Below, one piece after another: positions 1 through 10,092 of a DNA stretch of 64,000 nt. Source of the DNA: Cladosporium sp. IMV 00045 (taxonomy: Eukaryota; Ascomycota; Dothideomycetes; Cladosporiales; Cladosporiaceae). The position numbers and the translations under genes are program-made. Location: contig MSJI02000858.1 in assembly GCA_001931905.2 (NCBI GenBank), forward strand, positions 1 to 64,000, written 5' to 3'. The notes beneath the pieces were generated by a model. That model did not search any database. It saw only the letters and a list, made by a program, of their open reading frames with translations, and was not told the DNA's origin. The stretch's first letter is position 1, and every line of letters begins with the position of its first letter.

Positions 1-1116
1 ATCTGTCGGTTCTTTGGTGGTGCCTTTGGCAGCGCCCTCCTGGCTATCGTTCCCGGCATGGCAGTCGATCTCTTCGATCCCGTTGAACGTGCCGTTGCTA
101 CGATGGCATACGCGGCGGCTGTGTTCGCGGGTCCAGCAGTCGGGCCAATTGTTGGAGAATTCACCGTGAAGAACGAAAACCTCGGCTGGCACTGGACTGC
201 ATGGTTCACTATGATCATGGGAGCATTCTTCTTCGTACCAGGTCTTTTCTTCATCAAGGAGACGTTCCCTGCGACTATTCACAGGCAAAAAGCTGCCAGA
301 CTACGCCAGGAGACGAAGAACTGGGCACTTCACACGAAACAGGACGAGGAGCCTGTTCACGCCAGCTATCTCTTCCGCAAGTACGGATTCAAGCCGGTGG
401 AGATGATGATCAAGGAACCTATCCTCATTGTCATGACCGTTTACATCAGCTTGGTCTACGGCATCCTTTATCTTATCTTCTTTGCCTACCCATTCAGCTT
501 TCAGATCGACCGTGGTATGGTCGAGGGAGTTGCCGCGTTGCCCTTCGTTGCAATTTTCATCGGCGTACTTCTTGCTTGTGCCTTCTTGACCTGGGAAACG
601 AAGGTGGTCTTTACGCCTAAATTGATCAAGGCTAAGAAGGTCATTCCCGAAGAACGCCTCCCTCCGATGATGGCCGGCGGTGTCATTCTTGTCATTGGCC
701 TTTTCTGGTTCGCCTGGACCTCTTTTCCCAGCATCAACCCCTGGCCTCAAATCATCAGCGGTGTCTTCATCGGCTGCGGTGTAAGTCCTCATCTGCCGTC
801 TCTCGTATCATAACAAGGAATCAGTGCTAACATACTTGCGCAGATTATCATGGTCTTCATGCCCGCCGTCGTCTACCTGGTCGACGTCTACCTCTTCGAA
901 GCCAACTCCGCTCTTGCGAGCAACACCTTCATTCGCAGCCTTGTCGCCGCCGTCTTTCCTTTGTTCTCGTCCTACATGTATGAGGACCTCGGCGTGCAAT
1001 GGGCCACTAGCTTGCTCGCATTCCTCTGTCTCACCCTGATTCCGGCCACTTTCGTCTTGTACAAGTACGGAGCGAAGATCAGGAGCTGGAGCAAGTTTGC
1101 ATACAACTTGGGTTAA
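1..1116 (+). CDS. MFS drug/polyamine-type transporter, 5' part missing
   Basis: The C-terminal about 350 residues of a major facilitator superfamily proton antiporter of the DHA1 type, an integral plasma-membrane exporter. The frame is open at the window edge, so the start lies upstream; the ATG at 58 is internal. Exons are 1-780 and 844-1116, with an intron that begins GTAAGT and ends GCGCAG. The visible part starts in the RFFGGAFGS stretch that precedes the DHA1 motif C region (GPAVGPIVGEF), then has a charged central loop with ETFPATIHRQKA and several hydrophobic helices, and ends KFAYNLG. The family is clear. The substrate cannot be told: fungal members of this group export polyamines, azoles and other drugs. 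It runs convergently toward the next transporter, 246 bases away. Confidence 0.88.
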
Positions 1117-1362
1117 GCACGTTGGAAAAGCTTCGTTGCTTTGTGTTCCGTTTACCAAATCTCATTTATACCTTCATCATAGATCAGCCCATGTAATTGG
1201 GTGTTATTTAATGTATTTTTTGCCCCCTTGGAAGACCTATTTCATCGCCATCAGATAGGGTGCTCGCAACTCGTCTTCCTCGTCAAGCATCTGCCACATT
1301 TGCAGCGCTTAGGCCCGTTCCACATCTGTTCACTGGAAGCTAACACGACCAGCAGTGTCAAC

Positions 1363-3002
1363 TCAAGTCTTCCGAAGTAGTGCAGGTGAACCCTGCAGAT
1401 ACCACTTTGCACCGAACAAACATAGACCTGCTGCAGCAGACAATCCTCCACAGAACCCAATCGAAATTGCATAAGCGTCGGCTCCGACCCTTCCCATGGA
1501 GCTACGCGAATACTCCAAAAGCAGCACCGCAAGAGGGTTCCCAACGAAGACTGGCACAACCAAGCTGAGCCAGAACATAGCCATGGCAGAGCTCAGATCT
1601 TTCACGCCAACCGTCGTTGCTGCAACTGGCGCTGCCGCACTCCAGACTGCTCCTCCCGTTCCGCCCTGCACAATTGCAAAGGCTGCGATGGTTGCGAAGC
1701 TTCGAGCTGGAAGCCAGATGGCCCAGCACACCACGCCATTGACGATGCTCAGAACGATCGCCATATTCACCCGGCCGAACTTGTCGAGAATGACGCCTGC
1801 CAGAGGTCTTCCTACCATGAGACCAGCAGCAAGTAGGGATTGCACAACCGCTCCTTGTGTTTGCGTTAGACCGAGACCATCAGTCGCGAAGATAGCAATG
1901 CTGTACAGGGCGACGTAGAACGACATCACTGCTAATGTTCAGCCGATCATTGTACACCAACTAGAGGAAAGCTCGGAAGGGTATGCCATACTTGCAAGAC
2001 CACCCCAAATCCACACCCACATGAATCCTCGGTGGACCAGCCAGGAGACTTGCAAGGGCTCGGATCTTGCGCCGGACTCCTTCTGTCGAGGTTTCATGAG
2101 GAGGATGCAGGGAATTAGGACGCCGGCTGAGATTGCGCCGTTTACAATCAGGGAGTACTTGACGGAAAGTCGGTCGATTAGGAGACGGGTCGTGTTGGAG
2201 AGGATTAGGCCTCCAAGCCCGGAGCCGGAGTTTGCTAATCCCTGGTTATGGTTAGTTTCTGTTCAAGGATGGACACCTGCGCTGGGTATGGATTGCGTAC
2301 TTGTGCAAGACTTAGCCTTCGATCGAACCAGTGCGCTAGCAATGGCTGAGATGGGACCAATGTCTGCGATACAATAGGGTGACATCAGTATATCTGGTCA
2401 AATTTTCCAACGCATTGTGTCCTTACTAACCAGACCAAGGCCTGGAAACGTCAGTCGATGTCATCAAGAGGTGATTCGAACCAAATCTCACCTATGCCAA
2501 ACACTAGCCCTTGGCAGACGATAAACGTTTCGAATGTCGTACACAAGCCTGCCAAACACTGACCAAGACTACATGCAAGCATGCCTGTGAACATCGGGGT
2601 GCGATGGCCAAAGTTCTTGGTCATGACGTTGGCCAGTGGAGCGCACAGCAAAGCGACAGCAACCGATAGACTGCCGACGAGAGAGTACTTCAACGGAGTA
2701 GCGCCAGGGAAGGTCGAGTTGGCTTCGAAGTGTGATAAGTATACGCCAAACGAAGTGTTGAATCCTGTTTGATGTCAACTACGGATCGATTACAAGGTTC
2801 TTATCGACGTACCCCATGTCGCTGCGTTTAGGAATAGGACTGCGACTACTACCACCCACCCGTAGCCGCCATTGGGAGGGTCGGTGGGTGTTTCATCCTG
2901 AATTTGCTCTTGCTGTTCTTCGGGATCTCGTCTGTTGTTGCTGAGGGTGTGAACATTCGAGGATTCCTTGTCTTCCCATGATTGAGTAGCGAAAGTTGTC
3001 AT
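1363..3002 (-). CDS. Monocarboxylate-transporter-like MFS permease
   Basis: A six-exon gene for an MFS transporter of the monocarboxylate (MCT) family, about 450 residues. Exons on the minus strand are 3002-2813, 2764-2492, 2441-2431 (11 bases), 2363-2301, 2241-1992 and 1928-1363. All introns have GT..AG borders and the frame closes across every junction. The start used is the ATG at 3002; in-frame ATGs at 3014 and 3041 are possible. The MCT signature PPNGGYGWVVV follows an acidic, Gln-rich N-terminal tail, and TWGFNTSFGVYLSHF continues correctly over intron 1. The middle has LVPSQPLLAHWFDRR and GLANSGSGLGG, also typical of the family. Fungal members take up monocarboxylates, riboflavin or other acids, and the substrate is unknown. 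It lies divergently beside a Zn2Cys6 regulator. Confidence 0.88.
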
Positions 3003-3393
3003 GTTTGTCTTCATCAAGAGTAGGCAGTAGAATGATAGCATTAAGCGAAGAGACCACTGTCGTTCGATGCGAAACCATCTGTCATATGTAAGACATTCTG
3101 AGTGGACATCGATATTTCAATGGTCGCCGTCGGCGAGCAATACTATATTGGATACATGCATGCGCATCCACAGCATGTGGCGTGTCTGCACCGTTTGTGG
3201 TCAAATTGACTAATTGATACGAGGTTTGTAGTAATTGCATGGAAGTTGTCACTGCATTCGAACAGTAGGGCGTGGTCGGGGAACAAAAGTAGACGCCGAT
3301 CACCGACTCTCGGCCTCTACATTTCCCATCACCTCCGCACTCGACAACCATCGGAGACTTGATCTTGACAGCATTCTTGAACTACTGGTTCTA
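3003..3393. promoter_or_regulatory. Shared promoter between MCT permease and Zn2Cys6 regulator
   Basis: About 390 bases separate the two divergent start codons. No further gene is visible. The arrangement means both genes are probably transcribed from this interval. I do not see a clear CGG-N-CCG dyad for a Zn2Cys6 protein by eye. Confidence 0.5.
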
Positions 3394-5887
3394 ATGGCGG
3401 GCGGTACAGGCTTGTCGGGTGAAAATGCAGGTGCTTCAAGCAGTGCACAATCGCTGCTGTCTGCCGGGCAACAGGTCGCTTGTCTGCCCTGTCGTGAAGC
3501 CAAGCAGAAATGCACAAAGGGCGTTCCTTGGTATGTTTAAGACACAGTCATCGATTCAATCATTCTGAGTACTGATCTTTCTAACAGTCAGCGTTGCCTT
3601 TCGTCACGTCTTGACTGCCGCTACCCTTCGAAATCAAATCGTGGCCGAAAGCGTGGCAGCACCAAGTGAGTATCGACATTCATCTGCGATCTACCTTGTG
3701 CTAACGATAATCAGCAAGCCTGACACAGTCGAAAAGCTACTGTCAAGATTGAACAAAAGTTCCATTCGGAACGAGGTTATCGCGGCACTGAGTGGCTGTG
3801 TAAACGACAATGTCGGCAGCGACTCAGCGTCACCGCAGCCCCCAACTCCATTGCAACACTCGTCGCTGCCGTCTACTCGTGCCGGAAGCATGCCACACAA
3901 CACCTTGGTCAGCTACCTTGACTGTCACCAACCCGCATACTCGCCTCTTGAGATACTAGCTGCTGCCGTGGCCACACAGAGACACCCTTCGTCCTCAACA
4001 GACGCATCACAGTCGAGTTCCCAGCAACCTCCAACCTGGCACGATGCGGCCTTATCGCCAGCATTGCACAGTCACCAACGGTCGCCAGAGACCCTTGCCG
4101 CGGATAAAATGATTGAGTTGTACTTCAGTAAGCTATGTCGCTCTCATGTTGTCCGTGTCCAGAATTGTTGACCGAGGCAATGCAGCTCCGCGTACCTTAG
4201 AGCAAACAGATTGGCAAGTGCTTGCTTTGCAACCAGCTGGCAGCACCCTACAGTTACAGTCGACCTTGCATGATCCTATCAACTCTAGGCTCATTGACTC
4301 TGATGATGCAGTGCTCTACTTCGATCTGTAAGTTTTCTGTCCGGAGGCAAATTCTCAGCTAGGGTGTAAGGCTCTCATGCCAGTAATGTTGGTTGACATC
4401 AGTATCTACAGCTTCTTCAAATTTCGAAATCCGCTCGTTGGGCTTCTGGATCCCCTTCTGCATACGCCTCAATTTGTTCGCTCGTCGTCATTCACTCTTT
4501 TCTCTGTCATCTGTGCTCTTGGTTGTGCTATGTCGGATCGTGCCCGCGACAAGCTTTTATGCTCGGCGTTGGTTGCACTGGCCGACGGTAATATCAAATG
4601 GTCAATTGCGGCATCAGTGAAAACTGTCGAGACTATTCAGGCGATCATTAATATGACCTACTGGGCTCCTCTTTCTGAAAGACAATGCGATGATCCGTAT
4701 TGGCTACGGTTGACTCATGTAAGTGGCCGCTTGAACTTGAATACGATATTTTTACTTGGCTTGAGCTGATGGCGAGGGTAGGCTGCTCAACTCGGTCGCG
4801 AAATGGGCATCAATCGTCCAGACGTCATCGCTCAAAAGGTCAACGCCGTTCCTGACCTGTGTGAAGAGGGCAAAGAACGACGACAACGGAACTATGAGCG
4901 GACGTGGCTCTATGTTTTCATCTCTGATAAGAGCTTTGGCATTGCTACTGGACGTCCAATGTGCGTTTCTTGGAAAGAGCTCATGCCCGGTGTCGCAGAT
5001 TGGTGGCAAAACAGAGGTACCACGCCTTTGGATCGCCTCATCTGTGGCGTAGCAGAGATGAGACTTATCGTAGTATGTTCCAAAATTTCCCCTCATCCTT
5101 CATCACAATAATCCCAGGCTGACTCAAGTAGGTGAAAGCATTTGAAGAACGCCAGATGACGTCCAGGACAAAGCCATCTGTTCTCCAATGGAGACGCGAA
5201 ACCTTCGACGCTGTTAGCCAGCTCCGAGATATTCGTTGTTCGCTTGCGGGGTCATCTACCACAGTCTCAATAGGATCGATATTGTCATTCTACCTGGACT
5301 ACTCTCTCGTTCTCATCAACTCATACACCTTACGAGATCTCATCGGTTTGGGAATCGTCGATGATCTTGCCGAGTTGACAGGAATCTACCAGCAAAGCAT
5401 CGAAGTGATCAGCCGGATGATGGACTTGATCTTGTTTGATTCTGTCATGTCTCAACTGATGATCGGATTCATCAACCCCCAGCTCGTTATGTTGTGTCAT
5501 GTTGCAACAGAAGTTATTCAGGTAAGCGCTATCATGATAGGATCACAGCATACTAGAGATGATAATTGACAATGACCTAAGGCCGCAAAGCGAGGCACAC
5601 TACCAGAAACCGTGGCGTCAGTGGCGACCAAGATTCGAATGGTGGCCAACTCGCTAGACAATGTTAAGCGCGCAGTGCCATGCACTTCATGGGTGGCACT
5701 CTACTCATCACTCTACAACAGCTTTGTCGTCCAGCTAGACCAAGTCCTCGCTAGCGAAATCACACCAACAAGTCAAGAATTTGACGACACGGCACTTACT
5801 GGCTGGTGGGATCCCATCGGTGGTGGCCTTCTGGACTTATCGAACTGGCTTGACACAGACATTAGCGGCCTCGATGGTGCGACTTGA
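3394..5887 (+). CDS. Zn2Cys6 transcription factor with fungal middle-homology region
   Basis: An eight-exon gene for a nuclear DNA-binding regulator of about 687 residues. Exons are 3394-3530, 3588-3665, 3715-4127, 4186-4327, 4412-4718, 4782-5072, 5132-5521 and 5582-5887. The binuclear zinc cluster is complete only after splicing intron 1: CLPCREAKQKC then TKGVPCQRCLSSRLDC, that is C-x2-C-x6-C-x5-C-x2-C-x6-C, followed by a basic RGRKRG stretch. The later exons carry the fungal-specific regulatory region, with ERTWLYVFISDKSFGIATGRP being the usual 'FxxDRxxxxxxGRP'-like element. It starts 390 bases from the divergent MCT permease, so a role in controlling that transporter is likely but inferred. 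The border of exons 3/4 is the least certain; the alternative acceptor there gives a stop codon. Confidence 0.85.
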
Positions 5888-6401
5888 GACTTGGCAAGTG
5901 ATCACTTCACGTGCAAGACTGAACGACCAGGGAGGTTGTCATGATCGATCACCGCAGTCGATTTCAGCACGAGCGATTACCAAACGAAAGTTCGCCCACA
6001 GGTGAACGGTTCCGTTCGCGGTCTCCCTCCCCATGATGACATTGTCTCAAATGGGGTTCAGGCTTTGATCGCTCGGGCATTGGGTTGGGATCACGGCCTC
6101 TGTTTTCAGCATAGGTAGAGATCTTGTTCTCACATGTCTCGCCTAAACAATGACTCGCCTGAGAACGGCCCTCTAGGGGCGGGCACCTTTCTTTGTGCAA
6201 ATACCGACAAACGAGCAACACAACGTTAGTATTGTTCTACACTCACCCAAGGATTAGTATTGTTCTACCCTGATCGAAGATCCAGCACGCTCTTGGTGAT
6301 ATCAACTCCCAATCACCCCAGTAGGGTTGCCAATCCAATCTCATCAAACCTTCATACTTGCACCAGCTAAGCTTTTGCATCACAACTCACGATCACCAAA
6401 A
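5888..6401. promoter_or_regulatory. Upstream region of small secreted gene 1 with doubled TTAGTATTGTTCTAC
   Basis: There is no gene here. It holds two identical 15-base copies of TTAGTATTGTTCTAC at 6226-6240 and 6254-6268, 28 bases apart and 134-176 bases before the ATG of the first small secreted protein. The same core recurs before the next two genes. Confidence 0.5.
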
Positions 6402-6718
6402 ATGAAGTCCGCAATTTTCCTCGCCGGCGCCATCGCGCTCTTTGCAGGCATGACAAGCGCCAACTTGCACCCAGCGTAAGTGGTGACATCTCTCGATTGA
6501 AGCATGCGCGCTAACGAGCCCACAGCATTGCCAGGGGCTGGAGGTGTTCCGATCAGATGAAGAAGGCTGGCATCAAGTGCAAGCGTGGCGACACCATTCA
6601 CATCAAGCGTGACGATGATGGTAGCAACAAGTTCCACGTCGCTGTCCAAGATGAGAACGGAAATGAAATCGATCTTCCTGAGGTCGATATTGCGGCTTTC
6701 AATGAGGCTGAGATTTGA
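6402..6718 (+). CDS. Small secreted protein 1 (two Cys, basic centre, acidic tail)
   Basis: A two-exon gene for an 88-residue secreted protein of unknown function. Exons are 6402-6475 and 6526-6718, with a phase-2 intron. Residues 1-20 (MKSAIFLAGAIALFAGMTSA) form a clear signal peptide. The mature part has a short basic segment with both cysteines (CSDQMKKAGIKCKRGD, ten residues between them) and a C-terminal half rich in Asp and Glu that ends FNEAEI. The layout resembles the next gene in signal peptide, intron phase and position, two cysteines around a Lys/Gly-rich loop, and acidic tail. Candidate roles are an effector or an antimicrobial peptide with a neutralising tail; neither is shown by the sequence. 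Confidence 0.72.
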
Positions 6719-7187
6719 AACCGGGATGGAATTGCTGAATCAAATATATACATTGTTTGTTATCTATCTGTCGATTCCTTTTCGCAATCTAACGGTGAAA
6801 CATGCGAATAGATTCTGTCATCCGCTCCTATCATCTGTCCAATTTGAATGATCACAACGTCAAAACAATGCCTCGAATGAGCTCTACAGTAATCTCGCGA
6901 TTCTACCTTTCAAGATAGTAGTAGTCTTGCTTAGCCTTGAAAATTACATTGATTAATATTGTTCGTGAAGCATTGTCCGAACAGGCAGTCATCATCATGG
7001 ATAGCCACCCTCCGTGCAGATGCGCTTTGTTCAAACTCCACATCCATACGCCTTCGTCCAAAGAAACAGCTTAGTATTGTTCTCTAGCACTTTATGAATA
7101 TGCAGAAGGTTCCCAAATCCGATCGCTCTTACCCATCTTTACTCAGAAACTCAATCCAAAGACTAAACCACGCTCACTCCATTCAAA
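6719..7187. promoter_or_regulatory. Intergenic region before small secreted gene 2
   Basis: There is no gene. It contains TTAGTATTGTTCT at 7071-7083, 105 bases before the next ATG, and the variant TTAATATTGTTCG at 6953-6965. The rest includes the 3' end of gene 1 and shows nothing I recognise. Confidence 0.45.
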
Positions 7188-7512
7188 ATGAGATACTCGA
7201 TCGTCCTCTTGCTCGTGGCGTGCCTCTTCGCCGTCATGGCGGTTGCTGGCCCCAAGCAAATCTTCGAGTAAGTCACACAGCATCACCCTCTGGCCTCCCC
7301 TCCTCCATAGATGCGTCCATAATGCTGACTTGTTCCCGCGCAGTGAAAACTCGAAGACGGCCAGAAGGTACTGCCTGAAAGGCCGCAAGAAGAACGGCAA
7401 ATGCCGCACCAGGAAGCTGCGCGTCCGCAGCGCCGACGCGGCCGATTTCTTTGAGATCCCTGATGTTGAGGAAATCGCTTGGGACGATTCTGTTCCTGAC
7501 ACTGAGGAGTAA
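7188..7512 (+). CDS. Small secreted protein 2 (Arg/Lys-rich centre, acidic tail)
   Basis: A two-exon gene for an 82-residue secreted protein of unknown function. Exons are 7188-7267 and 7344-7512, with a phase-2 intron just after the signal peptide, as in gene 1. The signal peptide is MRYSIVLLLVACLFAVMAVA. The mature protein has a strongly basic stretch holding the two cysteines (RRYCLKGRKKNGKCRTRK, nine residues between Cys) and then a strongly acidic tail, FFEIPDVEEIAWDD and onward to TEE. A positive core followed by a negative tail is what many precursor antimicrobial peptides look like, but no known family is recognised. The dibasic sites could be kexin targets. Confidence 0.72.
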
Positions 7513-8345
7513 AGAAGGGGCGTATTGAGGCGCTGAAGGGGAGGTTGACTGGTCGCTGTGGAGCGTTGATTGGGAGAGTGTTGTTTGGCCGCATGTATCT
7601 CAGTATGCAAAGCGTTCGCCACGATTTCGTTTTGTTGATTCTCAAGTGATGTTTGATATTTCCATGTATGCGATCAAATTACAGGTCAATTTGTGTTCTC
7701 AGCTATATCAGCAGGTATGTTCATGCTCAAGCAATGGCGGATGGGTGGCCTCATCAGATGCCTTTCCCATAATTCGCATTGAAAATTTCACGTGAAAGCA
7801 AACAGAACAGATAGATCGACGTGGCAGAATAGTTCCTTCACAAAACGCACTTCCACTTTCGGAAGGAAAAATTACACAAGTTGGAAGTGGAGTGATGCCA
7901 GAAAATGAGGAATCTAGATCTCTCCCGATTCCAACGTGACATATCAATACAACTTCACACACTCCTATCTTCAAAATCAATAACAAAATCATATCTAGCA
8001 ATAGATATACAAAAATCATAACCCCAACCCCCCGTTCTCTATGGAAATCATCCCAAGGCTTCATATTCGCTCCGCTCCCAGCCCATACACGACGAAGTTC
8101 TTTGTCCTCGAGCCCACGTCGAAGAACAATATCTACATGGAAGAACAATATCAACGCCAAAACAACATGCAAGAACTCTGCATTCATCCCAATCCGCCCT
8201 TGTCCACTCTCTTAGGCCAGAACAATGCCGCTTCGTCTTCTCAAAATACTTCAGCAAGCCCCCAATGCCCTCCCCCATCCTCCCCGTAAACTCAATCAGC
8301 CCACGCAGTCAAAACATCAATCCAAAGCTACCAGAACCGCCCAAA
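7513..8345. promoter_or_regulatory. Intergenic region before small secreted gene 3 with inverted AGAACAATATC copies
   Basis: No convincing gene is seen in these 833 bases. AGAACAATATC occurs at 8123-8133 and 8142-8152, and AGAACAAT at 8219-8226. These are the reverse complement of the ATTGTTCT core found before genes 1 and 2. The start used for gene 3 is 8346 because the signal peptide begins there. Confidence 0.45.
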
Positions 8346-8921
8346 ATGCGCTCTCCAATCACCCTCCTCGCGCTCCTCGTCCTGGCCCTGCTGGCCACAT
8401 CCGCCACCGCGATCACCAATGCGGAAAAATGCCGCAGGAGCAGACCTCAGCTGGCCGGCGCCATCGCGGCCTTTTGCAAGAGGGATTTCGTGCGTTCCAG
8501 ACTACCCCCAAAACTCCTAGACCCCTTGTCTCCAGAATTCAGATGAAACCACACACCTTACTGACCAACTGCATTCTCTCTCGCAGAAAGTCACGACGAC
8601 GTACTCCAAAGTGGGCTACCATTCGAAGGACCGCAAGTGGAATGTTTGGGTTGATGGTATGTTAATCACCACCACCACCACCACCACCAAAACCGCTTCT
8701 TGGAAAACGAACCTTCCCTCCCATTCATTCTTCAATTCGAAGTTATCAAACTCACTGACTCTTTCCTTCTTCTCCTCGCGATAGGCAAATGTAATCCCCA
8801 AAACGTCGTCGTTAAGTACTGGTGCAAGCGGAATCTTTACGGCATGTGCGCGAACAACAATTGGAAGAAATCCTTTGGATACAAGAATTGTCAGCAGTGG
8901 CATATCGCTAGGCCGGCGTAG
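8346..8921 (+). CDS. Small secreted protein 3 (six Cys, basic)
   Basis: A three-exon gene for an about 115-residue secreted protein of unknown function. Exons are 8346-8489, 8587-8656 and 8785-8921. The signal peptide is MRSPITLLALLVLALLATSATA. After splicing the mature protein has six cysteines (in EKC, AFC, GKC, YWC, GMC and KNC), enough for three disulfides. It is rich in Lys, Arg, Trp and Tyr (KVTTTYSKVGYHSKDRKWNV, VVKYWCKRNLYGMC). The second intron contains a CAC repeat. A compact, cysteine-paired basic protein fits an apoplastic effector or killer-type/antifungal protein; this is inference. Its introns differ in phase from those of genes 1 and 2, so common ancestry with them is not supported. 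Confidence 0.72.
8666..8690 (+). repeat. (CAC)n trinucleotide repeat in intron 2 of small secreted gene 3
   Basis: A run of about eight CAC units directly follows the splice donor of the second intron. It is a simple microsatellite that could vary in length between strains. Confidence 0.85.
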
Positions 8922-9159
8922 GGTGTTGGGGTTTAGAATTAGTTGGTTTTTAGTTTGATTTTTTGAGGGAGGTTGGAGCTCGATGATGTTGGAGATAGAC
9001 TTTGTATTAGTTGTGGTTGTGAATGAGAAAATGATTGATGTGGTTTTCTCGGATCGAATCGTCGATTTCGACAAGCTTCGTTTGGACAGGAGTTTGTAAA
9101 TCCCAAGACGTGTAGAATCGTGTTCATGATTTTCAAGACGCAACTTACCTCTTTCCCAC

Positions 9160-10092
9160 TCACTTTCCATACTCACTGCTAAGCAACCCAACCATCTCCG
9201 CCCTCGGCAAGTCACGATTCCTGATTGTCGCGCCCGTCCCCTCCGGCGGGCCGGGGTTGTTGACCAACTCCACGCGCCTAGTAGCACCCTTGGTGACCTC
9301 CAAAACCGTACCGCCAGGGTACTCCGGACTCGTGATCAACTGCACCATTGCCTCGACGACCTCCTCCATGGGGATCCACTCGCCCTCGCCCACCCAGGCC
9401 TCACGCTTCGCCCAGAAAGGCGTCAGCACACTTCCCGGCGCGACGGCGACGACGCGCACGCCCTTGGCCGGTTCGAGGGGGGCCATGGATTTCACGAAGT
9501 TGTTGAGACCCGCTTTCGAGGCCGAGTAGAGCGGGATCGCGGTGCCGGGTTGTTGTGCGGCGCAGCTGGAGAGCATGAGCACTTTTCCTGGCGTGGCGAG
9601 GCGGGTGAAGGTGTCCAGGGCGAGTTGCGTGCAGCGGATGGGGTGGTGGAGGTTGATTTCCAGGACTTTGTAGGAGGAGGCGGAGGTTGTGGCGTCGGTG
9701 CTGGATTTGAGGGCCCAGAAGTTTGTGGCGGGCTGGACGTGAGATTAATAAGAGTGCTGTTCAAGAGGAGAGGGGTTCAAGACGTGGTTTCAGCGACTTA
9801 CAGGTTCTGAGGAGCCAGCTCCAGGGCACACGAGATCGAGACGGCCGAAGGTGTCGAGAGCGATTTTGAACGCCGCGTCGAGTTGAACCCAATCGGTGAC
9901 ATCTGTTTTCTGAAAGACGGCTTTGGGGTTGCTGGTGTACTTGTTCAAGGCCTCCGCCTCAGGGCTGAGGGCGAGGTCGGCCACGACTACGTTGCAGCCT
10001 GCCTCGAGGAGTCTGAAAGTGAAAGCTAAGGAAATTCCACTGCCTCCGCCGGTGACCAAGGCAGTCTTGCCATTAAGCTCGTCAACGGCCAT
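9160..10092 (-). CDS. Short-chain dehydrogenase/reductase
   Basis: A two-exon NAD(P)-dependent oxidoreductase of the classical SDR fold, 287 residues. Exons are 10092-9802 and 9732-9160, with a phase-0 GT..AG intron. The start at 10092 sits in a good context (ACCAAGATGGCC), and the longer frame upstream is ignored. Visible motifs are the cofactor-binding TGGGSGI near residue 14, the DVTDW acidic step, VCPGAGSSEP in place of the NNAG motif, and the catalytic YSASK preceded by MLSSCAA. The order is right for an enzyme of the 15-hydroxyprostaglandin-dehydrogenase-like fungal group, but the substrate cannot be predicted. The final 30 residues after the fold are unusual and Pro/Gly/Arg-rich. Confidence 0.86.

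Noticed and set aside
2466..2492. tRNA-like GGTTCGAATC box on the minus strand
   Set aside because: It lies inside a short intron of the MCT permease, and no A box or acceptor stem pairs with it.
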